NCBI GenBank assembly: GCA_934045905.1
Contig: OW203764.1
Coordinates: 30,359,629-30,423,628 of the forward strand
Direction of reading: 5' to 3'
Length of the DNA stretch: 64,000 nt
DNA from: Leuctra nigra
Lineage: Eukaryota; Arthropoda; Insecta; Plecoptera; Leuctridae
Shown: piece after piece, positions 10,834 through 21,523 of the stretch
How the letters are laid out: every line of letters starts with the position of its first letter
How positions within the stretch are numbered: the stretch's first letter is position 1
The notes under the pieces: generated by a model
Seen by the model: only the letters and a program-made list of their open reading frames with translations
Database searches by the model: none
Told to the model about the DNA's origin: nothing
Translations under genes and position numbers: made by a program

Positions 10834-11964
10834 ATATCACTCCTTTTTTTAGTTTATTCTAACAACTTGTGACACATATGAAATGAACAATTACTAAATT
10901 CTTTAAAAAAATCATCACCCTTTACAATTTGGTTACCACTAATGAATAGCAGCGTATGGTCCTAAATAAGCAAAGGTTTCATTCCAATCAGTCAACCCAG
11001 TTCTGAGATATGGCAACACTTCGTTTTCAAAATGGCTGCTGAACTTTCTGCAATGCCACATAGAATTTATTTCTATAAATGATGTGTATCATTTTAAGCT
11101 TTCTGAATATGTATTTATTGTATAGGAGGGAATTATAATAATTTATACATTTGAATGACGTCATTTCCGGTCTCATAAATAGGAAAATTCTATTTGTACT
11201 GTTCATATTCCATAGAGATGGCCTTCCGAATCGTTTGGCGCTAGTTTCATACCGATTTGTCTACCAGTTTTTGAGATATGACGTTACTTCCGGTTTAAAA
11301 ATGGCGGCTGAAATCTCTGACCCCTTGAAGTATATTTTAAACATGATTACAATTTTATAAGCTGTCTCAAATAGTATATTTATTGCATCAAAATAAAAAT
11401 TTGTGAGTTCATTAAAATGTGTGACGTCATTTCCGGTTTAGGTATGGGAAACTGCAAATATTATTGATGATAATACATAAAGTTGACCGTCTAAATTGTT
11501 TTGCGCTGGTTTCGTTGAAATCTATTTAGCCGTTATTGAGATATGATGTCACTTCCGGTTTCAAAATGGCGGCTTCCGGTTGGTTTTATAACATCACATG
11601 AGACGTCAAAAGTACATACGTTACATAAATATCAAAATAATCGGATCAACCTTTGTTGCCAAAAAGCCAATCGATGTATTTCAAATTTCATTATGTCATT
11701 TCCGGTTTCTTTAACATAATGTTTAGTCTTTTGCTCCTTATCATGCATATAGATGACCGTCTGAATCGTTTGGCGCAATTTTCGTTCCAATCGGTCCAGC
11801 CGTTGACGAGATATGACGTCACTTCCGGTTTCAAAATGGCGGCACAAAAAATTCATGGGGTGAAGGTTAAATCAGACGCCAAAAGTGCACACGTGGTAAA
11901 AATGTGGGATCAATCGGTTCAGCCGTTTAGGCTGTGGCCTGTTTACCGGATTTGAATTCCAGGA
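10834..11964 (+). repeat. R2 repeat: three ~265-bp tandem units
   Basis: Three diverged tandem units (about 11150-11415, 11416-11690, 11691-11960) share the order TGACGTCATTTCCGGT, then CGTTTGGCGC, TTTCGTTCCAATCGGT, AGCCGTT, GAGATATGACGTCACTTCC and AAAATGGCGGC. A preceding part (10834-11150) carries a weaker unit. A second copy lies at 57373-58575. No ORF is conserved. The motif content is discussed in the findings. Confidence 0.85.
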
Positions 11965-12015
11965 GACTACTACTACTACTACTACTACTGAGATTATTAT
12001 TATTATTATTATTAT
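11965..12015. repeat. (TAC)n and (TTA)n microsatellites
   Basis: About eight TAC/ACT units followed by about eight ATT units separate repeat R2 from R3. The same junction in the 57-61 kb copy is the insertion site of two R1 elements. Confidence 0.95.
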
Positions 12016-12285
12016 GAAAACCGCCCTAAAACACTGTTTTCACGGCCCTCTAGCGCGCAAAGGGCGTAACCTATTGTTCCCAAATTTGGTATATGTTGTA
12101 GGGTGGGCCATAGCTCGAAATTAAGATATATCGCAACAATGTGAGATTTTCCAATTTTAAGATCCAGTAGGCCGAAAATGCCACTTTGATGCTTACAGTA
12201 AAAGTGGGTTTGCTCCAGCCTTTTTAAATGAGTGTGTGCGCGCGCCGTACGACTTGGCTGGCGTGGAGCGACCGCTTCACTAGAT
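12016..12285 (+). repeat. R3 repeat, copy 1
   Basis: Starts 'ccctaaaacactgttttcacggccctc' in sense and ends 'gtgGAGCGACCGCTTCACTAG'. Three further copies occur (56985-57222, 60655-60920, 61405-61563), each ending with the same inverted-looking GGAGCGACCGCTCCACTAGAT. It is probably the 3' portion of the same parent element as R2. Confidence 0.85.
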
Positions 12286-13251
12286 TATAACAAAAAGAGA
12301 CATGTCCTATTGGATGATAGGAAAAATGTGTATTTCTTTTATTTTGTACTGGAACCTAAGTTGTCACCTTGGAGTCGGAGCCATATTTTTTGGATGCAAA
12401 CATTGATAACTGAATTAATGAATATGAATAATGCGAATCTTGCGAATTGCTGTCTGTGCAAATAGAATCTGTCTATTAAATATGGCAATTGCATACCAAT
12501 AGGGGAAAATTATCTTCCATAGGAAATACCATTCTATTATAATAATAATGAAAAATTATATATTAAATTTGTCATTTTCATCCTAATTTAGGAAAAGCAT
12601 CTACCTAAATAAGAAAATGACGTCCTAAAGTAGGACAATGTATATCTTAAATTAGGCAGTTTCATCTTAATTTAGGAAAAGTATCGACCTAAATTAGGAA
12701 ATGACGTCCTAAACTAGGACAATGGATATCCTAAATTAGGCGGTGTCGTCCTTTTTTAGGAAGGTCCGCCTAATTTAGGACGTACCTGGGATCGAAAAAC
12801 TTGTGTAATTAGGACACTCTGGGGACACTCTGGGGATCATTTTAGGCCGAGTTTAGGACGGACTGGGGATGTCCTACCTAAGTAAGTAGTCTGTCCTGGG
12901 GACGTCCCAGGTACGTCCTAGTGTTCACTGGGAGATGTGTCGACATAATATTATAAATGAAAGATTAAAGTTAAAGGTGGTGTATTGGGATTTTCTTAAC
13001 TCTGTTTCGTTTACAAATGACCAGCAATCAAAGTAAGTCCCCATGTTATTTTCCATAAGAGGATTTTGAATAAGACTGCGGAAGTACCTAGTGGGCGTGG
13101 CACTCTAGTACTCTATTGCAATATCTGGAACTATAGGTAGGTAATTTTATAAATTCCAAGATTGGCAAGATCTATCCCAAATTGGAAAAAACGTGTTAAT
13201 CTTAGAAAGATCTTCTTGTCAATATTCTTTAAGATCTTGTCAAGATTTTTC
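12286..13251. other. Right array of R4 and flanking sequence
   Basis: Contains the right-hand CCTAAATTAGG array (about 12570-12800) and a tract of short direct and inverted words (GGGGACACTCTGG twice, GGGGACGTCCCAGG) up to 12940. No gene is visible. Confidence 0.6.
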
Positions 13252-13372
13252 GGTATACACCCAACAAAAGATAATACGGTATTCCAAAGAAACAGATAGA
13301 CAGGCAGTCAATCCGTTTCGTTCAATACCGTTTTATGATTTGTGGCGCCTTACAATTGTCAAATTGATGCTA
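13252..13372. repeat. Degraded TA-MITE fragment
   Basis: TATACACCCAACAAAAGATA, ACGGTATT, then internal 'caatccgtttcg' and AATACCGTTTTATG match the outer bases and core words of the MITE family seen intact at 38605, 41098 and 55337. The centre is largely deleted. Confidence 0.5.
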
Positions 13373-13381
13373 TAGGTACAG

Positions 13382-13447
13382 TGGCGGCAAAATGATCGTT
13401 GCATTGGACAACCATAGTTCCTTAAGGGGGTTCGAATCCTTCCGCCA
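13382..13447 (+). other. tRNA-like remnant, possible SINE head
   Basis: TGGCGGCAAAATGATCGTTG resembles a degraded A box, GGGGTTCGAATCC is an exact B-box core, and the ends GGCGG/CCGCC can pair. The spacing does not allow a normal T stem plus a 7-bp acceptor stem, and the anticodon arm is poor. I treat it as a tRNA pseudogene or SINE head, not a working tRNA. Confidence 0.3.
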
Positions 13448-14142
13448 ATCTACCTGACATTGTTGTCTTGGCACTTAAAGTGTTCAATATTGCGAGGGTC
13501 AATTTCTATTCAATAACCAAAAAGGTTGTATGAAAAAGGTTTTATTTTATGAGGGTCTGGGAAATTTATGACTATGGAACGTGCTGTAAACAATGAAACT
13601 CTTGAGTTAGGGGGGGGGTACTGAATATTTTGAGGCCTCACTAACATAATCACAATTAATTTTATTTCAGTATTTAATTTTTTCCTAATTAAATATTAAT
13701 GACATTACATTATAAAATAGCAGACTGACAAATTGTAATGATTCCGGATGTGCACAAAAAATACCGATTTTTTATATTCAGCCGTTTTCTTATGCAGGTG
13801 GCCCGAATGAAGTTTTCATTAAAGTGTACTCACTCGTACAACCTGCATTCTAATTAGGGCAAATTGGTAGAACTCATTTAAATATCATAAAATAGCCAGA
13901 TAATGCCCGGTGTGACTAAGCTATTTTATATTGCCATGAGTCTTCAGGTTCAACAACAAATAATTGTGAAAGTCCAAATTTCAGTCCTTTTGGGTTTTAA
14001 AATCTCATCCCCTCATGCAACCTTAAATAATATTGGCTAATTAGATCTAGTTTTAGTTTTAATTTTAGTTTTAATTATATTATACCATAACATTGTTACT
14101 ATGGTTATCTTGTCCTTTGTTGTATTCTTATATCTAATATTA
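13448..14142. other. No recognisable gene
   Basis: AT-rich sequence with a G9 run near 13610. No ORF with coding character and no repeat shared with the rest of the window was noticed. Confidence 0.6.
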
Positions 14143-15467
14143 TTGAGCGAGCGAAGCGAGCGTCTCCATTTGGCTCTTTTGGCACGGACCTCTGTTTTTT
14201 TGTTTTTTTTGTTTTTTTTTTTTCTGTTACTGACGATATACAGGTCAGAGTTTTTCTTCGATCGAGCTGAAATTTTGCACACATGTACGTAACATTTCTG
14301 ATTGTTGCAGACCCTAATTTTTTTGAAATCCATTGATTGGTTCAAATTTAAAAAAAATTAACTTTCGATTGGTTGTTTTGATCAAATTGAAATTTTGACA
14401 AGTCATTACCCCCAACATTGTACCCAATCAAACAAAGTTTCAGCCAAATCCTCCCATTGGTTAAAATTTAAAACCATCTTTCCTGTGTTTTTAGAAATTT
14501 AAACTATAACCGATTGAACGATCAACTTATAACTTCGCATGATGGTTGGGTCCAACATTATCTGCATTTTTGACAATTTTCATACTAATCTGTGTTTAAA
14601 TCCAAACGTTATTGACATTTTACGGACTATTAGCGTGTTGGCTGTCAAATTCACGGCGACTTCGACTCTTCAGTTCAAGGCAAGGTAGTTAGAGCAGAAA
14701 CTTTCAAACGCAAATGAAACTGATAATGACCGTTCAACAGTCGATCTGATATTGTGTAGACACACTTATATCATATGAGTGGTCTCAGGTATATTTTTTG
14801 AAGGAGATCCTGTGATTTTTGAAAATTAACACGGAACAGTTCAATCATAAAGGTTCAATTGATCAACTTAAAGCTTTGCATGGTTATTTGGACCAATATT
14901 TTAGGAATGTTTTGAGATTTCTATACAAATCTGTGGCGAAATTTTAGAATTATTGGCTTTTAATGACATTTTCGATAGACAGAATTTCGGTTCGAGGTGT
15001 TGCGCGTATCCGTGCTCGCTCATCAACGCGTTACTCAGATTCATTGGTTAAAATTTAAATAAATATCTCCTGATAGGCTGAAAAATGAAAACGGTCTTCG
15101 ATAATTCTGATCAAACTCATATTTTGCATGATCATTAAGACCAATATTGTCTCTTATTTTACAAAATTTCATCCCAATCAGTTAAGAACGTATGAAGTTA
15201 TTTACATTTTTAATATCTGTCAGTAATGAAGTATCGAAATGAATGTTTTCCAGTGCCAATTGAAAATTGATTCTGATTTGCTTTATGAACCAGGTGCTTA
15301 GATGCTATTTTAAAGTTTCGATGAAAAGCATACACTTTTAAGTTGATATCATAATCAATTCCATATGGATGTATATGTTTTCTGTGCGTTGTGTACGCAT
15401 TTCCGGTTCGAGAATTTGCACGTACCCGTGCTCGCTTATCAACGCGTTACACTGAGCGTTTTCCTAG
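14143..15467 (-). repeat. R1-family repeat, complete dimeric copy
   Basis: The most complete R1 element. On the minus strand it starts CTAGGAAAACGCTCAGTGTA, repeats the start-like unit GTAACGCGTTGATGAGCG about 400 bases in, and ends with an A-rich stretch followed by GCTCGCTTCGCTCGCTC. Its sequence matches 5636-6934 in inverted orientation almost base for base. Internal words GAGCGAGC near the start and GCTCGCTC at the end form a short inverted repeat. Confidence 0.92.
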
Positions 15468-15711
15468 TTATTAACATTAATCTTAACTTATCTTAAAAAT
15501 GTTACCACCTGTATGCCATACAATTTGTAACTAATAAATAAATCAATCAATCATTGCATTCTGCGCCTCTCTCTGACCCATCATAAACATGTTTTGATAT
15601 GGAGCAGAGAGAGATAGAGTGCAAACAACTTTGTGCCGCCAGTGTACAAAAAGCAACTTATGAAAAAATTCACGAAATTTTAAACCTTAACGTATCTGAG
15701 AAAATTCCAGT

Positions 15712-15787
15712 GGCCCGCCGTGCCCCATGGCCCACTGTGCCCCATGGCAGGCCCACTGTGCCCCATGGCCCACTGTGTCCCATGTTC
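15712..15787. repeat. Minisatellite, ~17-20 bp unit
   Basis: About four tandem units of CCCACTGTGCCCCATGG with small changes. It produces G/W-rich spurious ORFs on the minus strand. Confidence 0.9.
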
Positions 15788-16521
15788 CCCTACCAAACCA
15801 TACCAAACTACACCTTGCGGCGAACGAGCAGACATTTTTGTAATAACAAACTTGATAACTAACAAGGTACAAGTTAGGTAGGTTAGGTATAAGTACCATT
15901 TCCACGGGTTAGGTGTGACATACTACCATGGTGTGACCACTTACGATTTGGATCCCATTTCGGCGACAGTACAGTACCTACGTGCCCTACCAATTTTAGT
16001 TCTAGGTACTAGGTAGGTATACCTATACAATCTGTAGCTGTAATAGGTTATGCAACTCGGCAACTTAACTCCAAGCTTCCATGAAATAAAAACACTTAAA
16101 TTGACTTACATCAAACTCAGAGGAAAATTTTAAAAAAAGCTCTTCCAGACTTCACTTCACACACGCCAAAAACACACTATGCCAACCCGCAATCGCACGC
16201 AAAGTTCGCACGCACCAAGAAAAACAGCATGGTGATTCACCGTCACGTTGACCTTGTCACTGTCAGATTGTCTGTCACTTATTTCCGCGGCTTACGAAAC
16301 AGTAATCTACTTTACCGACATCATTGGCGCCAACGTTTCAAACTCATATCATTCATATCACTTCTCAGTTCTCACATCACATTCTTTGTACTTCTTACCT
16401 CTATGCTCCTACCTAGTTTTTTCTACGGTGGACGGACGGAAATGTGAACATGTTATTGATTTTGAATTTTATAACATCATTATTAAATTATCAAAATGAA
16501 TTTTAGCAGATGAATGACAAG
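15788..16521. other. No recognisable gene
   Basis: Contains GTAGGTA-type simple words and AT-rich sequence. Two overlapping short ORFs at 16229-16499 have no start context or domain signature. Confidence 0.5.
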
Positions 16522-18113
16522 TTAAGGTGATACTAGCGCTCGGCCGTTTTAGAAAATTGAGAGAGACAAATCGTCGCTTGAGAATGCATTTGTTCTATCT
16601 CCAATTTCCGTAAATTTTGACATTTTGACATTTATCACTTGCTTAGAATGCATTTGGGCTATATCCATGTAGAAAATATAATAACATGACATTAATTCCC
16701 TCCAAAAACGAATAATTCACTTGCATTATGTCCATTTCCAAACACCTGTTAAGAATGCAAATGTTCAATGTCCATATTTCAACTTCCGGCTACTGTTTGA
16801 GCCAATCAACATCAAGCACACGGTAGATTCAGAGTGGCGGTTTCCCGCGTTTTTTTGAATGTAGTTTTTGGGGCACATAATACATAGTTACTAATTTTAA
16901 TATCTAATATGTTTTTCTTATGTGACCGTTGATATTAATGATTAACGCTCCTTTATTACTGACTTATATCCATTCATTACAAATATTGTAACAAAGAGTG
17001 TATATATTGGTTTAATTGATTTTAAAATCATCAGTTCCATTAGAAACGATTTTTTGTGTATATTAATTTTGTAAATAATTAGTTCTACGCCTATTATGAT
17101 GTAAGCAAATTATAATATACATGGACATGAATGAGTAGGTTAATTATGCTATTAATATACTTTAAACTGATGCATTTGAATAACAAATAAGGAAAATGTA
17201 TTTAGAAAAGTATAATTTATTGATTTTAATTTCCCATTATATCACTGCTAATATCGATCAATGAAAATATTGATAAATATTTTGAAAAATAGAGGTAAAA
17301 GTTATTAAAAGCATGTGGGGAATTCTATCAATGTTAATTCAATGGGAAATGGAGATAGCCCGTCCTATTCTCAACGACATCAAATTTTTCTCGAGACAAA
17401 AGGGCTATCTCCAACAGGAAGTAGTATTTTTCAGGGTATAATAACTAATTCATTGTGTTCTTATATTTTTTTATATTCCCTATATGATCCGAAGATGATA
17501 TCCTGCTAATATCATTGTGATACGAGTTCATTTAGTAGGAGAAATTAATGTCTCAAACTTCAACTCGCCATTGCCGAAAATAGGAATTGTAGGAGATAGA
17601 ACAAATACATTCTCAAGCGACGAAATTGTTTCATAAGTGAGTGTAACTTTTACAGGATGTTCACATGATCAGTCTGATTGTATATTAGTAGCCCTTTTTA
17701 ATTTTTGCTTATTGCATCGTTAATTAGGCGCCGGTTATTCAACAAAACCGCGCAAAACGATGAAATTTGCGATACGATTGGAGACCAAACCTGTAAACCA
17801 ATTGATCTCAAATTTTAATCATGATTAGATGAAAGACAAACTTAGGGTTATCCCTTGGCACATTTTTGAAATTTAATTTTTTACGGCGCCCAGGGAGACG
17901 AGAAAATATCTAATTTTTCACCAAAAATCCACTAATTATTACTAATTAACGAAGCAAAAAATTAAAAATGTACCAAGGGATAACCCTAAGTTTGTCTTTT
18001 ATCTAATCACGATTAAAATTTCAAGTAATTTGGTCTACCCATTTCTTCTCCAATCGTATCGCAAAAAGTGTCTACAAAAAGCAGCAAAATCGCTCGCGCT
18101 TGCAGCACCTTAA
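16522..18113. mobile_element. TTAA foldback element FB1, copy 1
   Basis: Begins TTAAGGTGATACTAGCGCTC and ends GCTTGCAGCACCTTAA (TTAA at 16522-16525 and 18110-18113). Internally it has ~130-bp imperfect inverted arms around 17770-18070: TTAGGGTTATCCCTTGG on one side and CCAAGGGATAACCCTAA on the other. Comparison with copy 2 shows a 1.05-kb nested insertion (16572-17622). TTAA boundaries are typical of piggyBac-mobilised DNA elements, but the terminal bases are not the canonical CCY-rich piggyBac ends, so the family assignment is open. Confidence 0.85.
16572..17622. mobile_element. Nested transposon with ~30-bp TIRs
   Basis: Termini CGTCGCTTGAGAATGCATTT and its reverse complement (AATACATTCTCAAGCGACG at 17604-17622) extend as a ~31-bp inverted repeat with one mismatch. 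AAAT flanks both sides (16568-16571 and 17623-17626), while FB1 copy 2 has a single uninterrupted AAAT, so this is a clean 4-bp target duplication. Subterminal copies of AGAATGCA-x(5-9)-TATCCA occur near 16640 and 16750. No ORF above ~65 codons is present, so it is nonautonomous. A 4-bp duplication is unusual; Sola-type elements are one known possibility. Confidence 0.85.
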
Positions 18114-18302
18114 TGTCATCAGCATGGTCATTTGAAATCTTCACTAAATCTTCACTCTTCAGCAATCTCTGAAATCGCTGAAATCATCAGGCTACTACCT
18201 ACCAAATAATCAAAGATCTTCTATAAAAATGCTCAAAGAATCCCAAGAAATCCACAATATGTTTACTTCACATTTGTTTATGCAGAAAACAGTATTGCTT
18301 TT

Positions 18303-19356
18303 ACGTGTAACACGTTGATGAGAGAGCACCGGTCAAGGCAAATTCTCAAACCGAAATTTCGGAATTGAAATATAAATGTAATCTGTATTTCATTGAAACT
18401 GAGAATAGCCATTCTACCTATTCACTATCTGGCAAATAAAGCAAATCAGATCCAGTTGCAGTGGCTTCCCATTCATTCGATAGGTACCACTTTTCAGACG
18501 GATATTTTCAAAAAGTTTAAATGTGATAAGGTGCATGTACCTTCTTCACCGATTGGGCTGAAAATGTGTAAAATAAGAGAAAATGGTAATCTTAAGGTGA
18601 TACTAGCGCTCGGACGTTTTAGAAAATTGAGAGAGAAAAATTGTTTCATATGTGAGTGTAACTTTTACAGGATGTTCAATGATCAGTCTGATTGTATATT
18701 AGTAGCCCTTTTTAATTTTTGCTTATTGCATCGTTAATTAGGCGCTGGTTATTCAACAAAACCGCGCAAAACGATGAAATTTGCGATACGATTGGAGACC
18801 AAACCTGTAAATCAATTGATCTCAAATTTTAATCATGATTAGATGAAAGACAAACTTAGGGTTATCCCTTGGCACATTTTTGAAATTTAATTTTTTACGG
18901 CGCCCAGGGAGACGAGAAAATAGCTAATTTTTCCCCAAAAATCCACTAATTATTACTAATTAACTAAACAAAAAATTAAAAATGTACCAAGGGATAACCC
19001 TAAGTTTGTATTTTATCTAATCACGATTAAAATTTCAAATAATTTGGTCTACCCATTTCGTCTCCAATCGTATCGCAAAAAGTGTCTACAAAAAGCAGCA
19101 AAATCGCTCGCGCTTGCAGCACCTTAATGGCCATGAAAAATATAAACTTGATCGTACTATTTTAGTTTTCAGCAATTTTAATTTATTTATTTTTATTTTC
19201 ACCAGGAATTTAAAAAAATAGGTCTGCAAGCTGCAGTGTTCGTCCTATGGAAAATTTCAGATAGATCAGTGAAACGGTGCGACCTGTATTCCCAGGTAAG
19301 GTAAGACAAAAAACAGAGGCCTGTGTCTAATGGAGTAAATCGCTTTGCTCACTCAA
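18303..19356 (+). repeat. R1-family repeat interrupted by FB1
   Basis: A diverged R1 element runs from 'gtgtaacacgttgatgaga' to 'cgctttgctcactcaa'. It is split at the R1 word GGTCTTAATGACCATGC by FB1 copy 2, giving a direct view of the unoccupied target in the other R1 copies. Confidence 0.85.
18592..19127. mobile_element. TTAA foldback element FB1, copy 2
   Basis: Uninterrupted ~536-bp copy of FB1: TTAAGGTGATACTAGCGCTC at the left, TTGCAGCACCTTAA at the right, with internal inverted arms containing the TTAGGGTTATCCCTTGG block. The host R1 sequence resumes immediately after the second TTAA, confirming TTAA duplication. Confidence 0.92.
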
Positions 19357-19568
19357 TTAATTTCTAATGCCGGGAATTACGAACTAGGTAGATATTTAGC
19401 ATGCACAGCAAAGTTTTAACTAACTTTTGAACTAACAGTATAGGTACTGTATTTTCTAACATTTTCAGTACACTTGGGCACCTACCTATAATAAATTGAA
19501 ACCATGTAGGTAATTATAGAATTTTTATTTATTAATTGTATAATCAAATGAAATTTATATTTAACACA
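19357..19568. other. Unassigned AT-rich spacer
   Basis: No coding or repeat signal beyond short GTAGGTA words. Confidence 0.5.
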
Positions 19569-19673
19569 TTAAGGCTGCATTTCACCAAGATTCTAAACCC
19601 GGGTTAGAGGCGGTAAACCTGGTTTAGGGGCCTCTAAACCAGGTTTACCGCCTCTAACCCTGGTTTAGAATCT
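19569..19673. repeat. TTAA-started hairpin remnant
   Basis: TTAAGGCTGCATTTCACC leads into an inverted repeat of ~42-bp arms (19588-19673: AGATTCTAAACC ... GGTTTAGAATCT) with one or two mismatches. It looks like one end of a further TTAA foldback family whose other terminus is lost. Confidence 0.75.
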
Positions 19674-20654
19674 GTATTTGTATTTATTCATTTTATTGTT
19701 TTCAGCTCTTTCGCTGGGTTACAATATATGTACTTAACATCCATTTCATCATAATATTGACAATAATAATAATAATAATACTGTGACAATACTAATAATA
19801 ATATTATGACAGTTATAAAGTTAGTAATAATAATACTTATAATTTAATTTATATCAATATCAAAAGATATCTAGGTCATAATAATTTTATCTTATATTAA
19901 TACTTAATACAATACTAATAAGCAAGAGGTATGAAATACATACCTTTACAAATAAAACTACTTATAATTTTTAATTTACTCAGACCGTAATATCTCTTTA
20001 AGGTCACCAATAGAATCTGGAAATGTGTCTAGAGCTGCAATTAGTTTGTTCCATTCAGGAATGGAGGACCCCAAGAATGAAAATGAAATGCAGCCTAAAA
20101 CGGTGATCCTAGAAAATACAATAGTAGAAGGTAAAACTATATGAATAATTACAGATATGAAACCTAAGTATTGCACAATATAGGTATCTTCTACCAAATT
20201 AAAATTATAGCAGCCTCATGCACAAAATTGACGCTAGTGCCCAGAGTCAACTGGATACAAACCTTCCATAATATTATTAGCTCACGGTCGAGTGGTGTTG
20301 AGGACTGACATTTGCAAATATCTACTTCCGGACGCGACTGCTAATCTCGAAGCTCACATTCCTAATCCACATTATATACTACAGCTTAAATGAAAGTAAG
20401 CATGTGCAAGCAGTTGTAAAATTTACAAATATTTAAGGGCACATTCAGACTGCTACCTCTAGGTAATTTGAAAAAGGATTCTTTACATACAGTCAAAAGA
20501 CAGAATATATCAAAGGAAAACCCATTTTTACAATAATTAATTATTACGAAATTTAGCAAGTTAGGTCTTGAATTGGGAAGATAAACAAAACCTCATTTTT
20601 GAATGCCTTGAAAATAATTTTTTTTTCAAAATAACTATGTTGGTAAAATACAGT
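19674..20654. other. Intergenic, (AAT)n-rich
   Basis: ATA/AAT microsatellite tracts at 19755-19850 and AT-rich DNA downstream of ZNFX1. An open frame at 19976-20197 (minus) has no recognisable domain. Confidence 0.5.
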
Positions 20655-20660
20655 TTTATT
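20655..20660 (-). promoter_or_regulatory. Candidate ZNFX1 poly(A) signal
   Basis: AATAAA on the minus strand, about 315 bases beyond the ZNFX1 stop codon. It is the first canonical hexamer I noticed downstream of the stop. No transcript evidence is available. Confidence 0.35.
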
Positions 20661-20974
20661 TTTTCACACTAAAAAACGTAAATTTGTACTCATGATAAGG
20701 TAGGTATATGAAATTTAAATTCAGTGTCACATTTTGGTGGGAAAACGGTACACCTGTCGAGTGATGTCATATTTTTTTGTAACCACGGCAATATCATTGT
20801 TGGTTGATAAAAATGGCATCACTCCACCGGTAAGATCCGGGTAAGATGTGCTCTGAATTTTAATTTTATAATGAATAAAATTTACACTTTTGTGTGTGAA
20901 AATATTGTGTTTTACAAACAAATAATGTTGTTATTTTGAAATGCAGTTGTCAATAAAAACATGCAACTTCCCTA

Positions 20975-21523
20975 TTAGTTAAAAAATCTGTTACCTGCAG
21001 CAACATTCTGATCATACGCAGACATTGTGGCCCCATCAATCTCTGTTGCAATCCTATTTGAGGCCAGGAGCCTGTGTCCAGTGCCACCAATCTGCGCATT
21101 ACAGTCTGGACACCGACCTACAACCACAGCACCACCGCATTCACCTATGACATAGTAATGTCCATTAGGACACTTGTTCCAATGACCCTGTAACATTCCC
21201 ATGGCCTTTATGATCTGTTTTCTCTCCTCTTGGGCTTCCTGAAGTCCCATCTTCTTAAACAAGTCATCCAAAGTCATATCCACTACATTGGTGTATTTCT
21301 GCACAGACGTAAGCAACTTGTAGGCTCTCGTGTATTCAGTATTGTTTGTTCTCTGCGCGAGTTTACAAAACTGTGTGAAACGTTGGAAGCGCTTCAGCTC
21401 CAGATTGAAGTCGTCGATTTCCTGTTCGCTCAAGTACTGCCGTTGACCCACGTTGCGGACAAGGAAATTTAGTTGGTCCGTCAGAATCTTCCCAGGAGGT
21501 GCAGTTTTATATGCTTTACAAAG
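20975..21523 (-). CDS. ZNFX1: ZNFX1 exon 27: C-terminus with RZ finger
   Basis: LCKAYKTAPPGKILTDQLN, helical region, LQEAQEERKQIIKAMGM, then the RZ-type finger GHWNKCPNGHYYVIGECGG, VVGRCPDCNAQIGGTGHRL, and a short tail to a TAA stop. The RZ finger (C, H, C, C ligands) is diagnostic for ZNFX1 and also occurs in RNF213. The acceptor TTGTTTCAG sets a phase-0 start. Confidence 0.96.
   Translation of the reverse strand, partial: LCKAYKTAPPGKILTDQLNFLVRNVGQRQYLSEQEIDDFNLELKRFQRFTQFCKLAQRTNNTEYTRAYKLLTSVQKYTNVVDMTLDDLFKKMGLQEAQEERKQIIKAMGMLQGHWNKCPNGHYYVIGECGGAVVVGRCPDCNAQIGGTGHRLLASNRIATEIDGATMSAYDQNVAAGNRFFN

Larger units (their letters stand above)
10080..12940. mobile_element. Composite element with CCTAAATTAGG arrays (R4)
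   Basis: Both ends carry clusters of the palindrome-like word CCTAAATTAGG and its TTCCTAA/TTAGGA variants: two ~108-bp units at 10110-10290 and a denser array at 12570-12800. The outermost bases are roughly inverted: AGGATGTCCTGGGTACC at the left, and AGGACGTACCTGGGACG as the reverse complement of the right end. The reverse-complement right end reads CACTAGGACG, recalling a CACTA start, but the left end does not match this. Between the arrays lie an unrelated foldback and an R2/R3 repeat. I read it as a nonautonomous DNA transposon with subterminal binding-site arrays, with lower certainty about its borders. Confidence 0.5.

Noticed and set aside
16522..19127. Classical piggyBac element
   Set aside because: TTAA flanks fit, but the terminal bases GGTGATAC/GTGCTGC are not the usual piggyBac ends and no transposase ORF is present, so I kept a neutral name.
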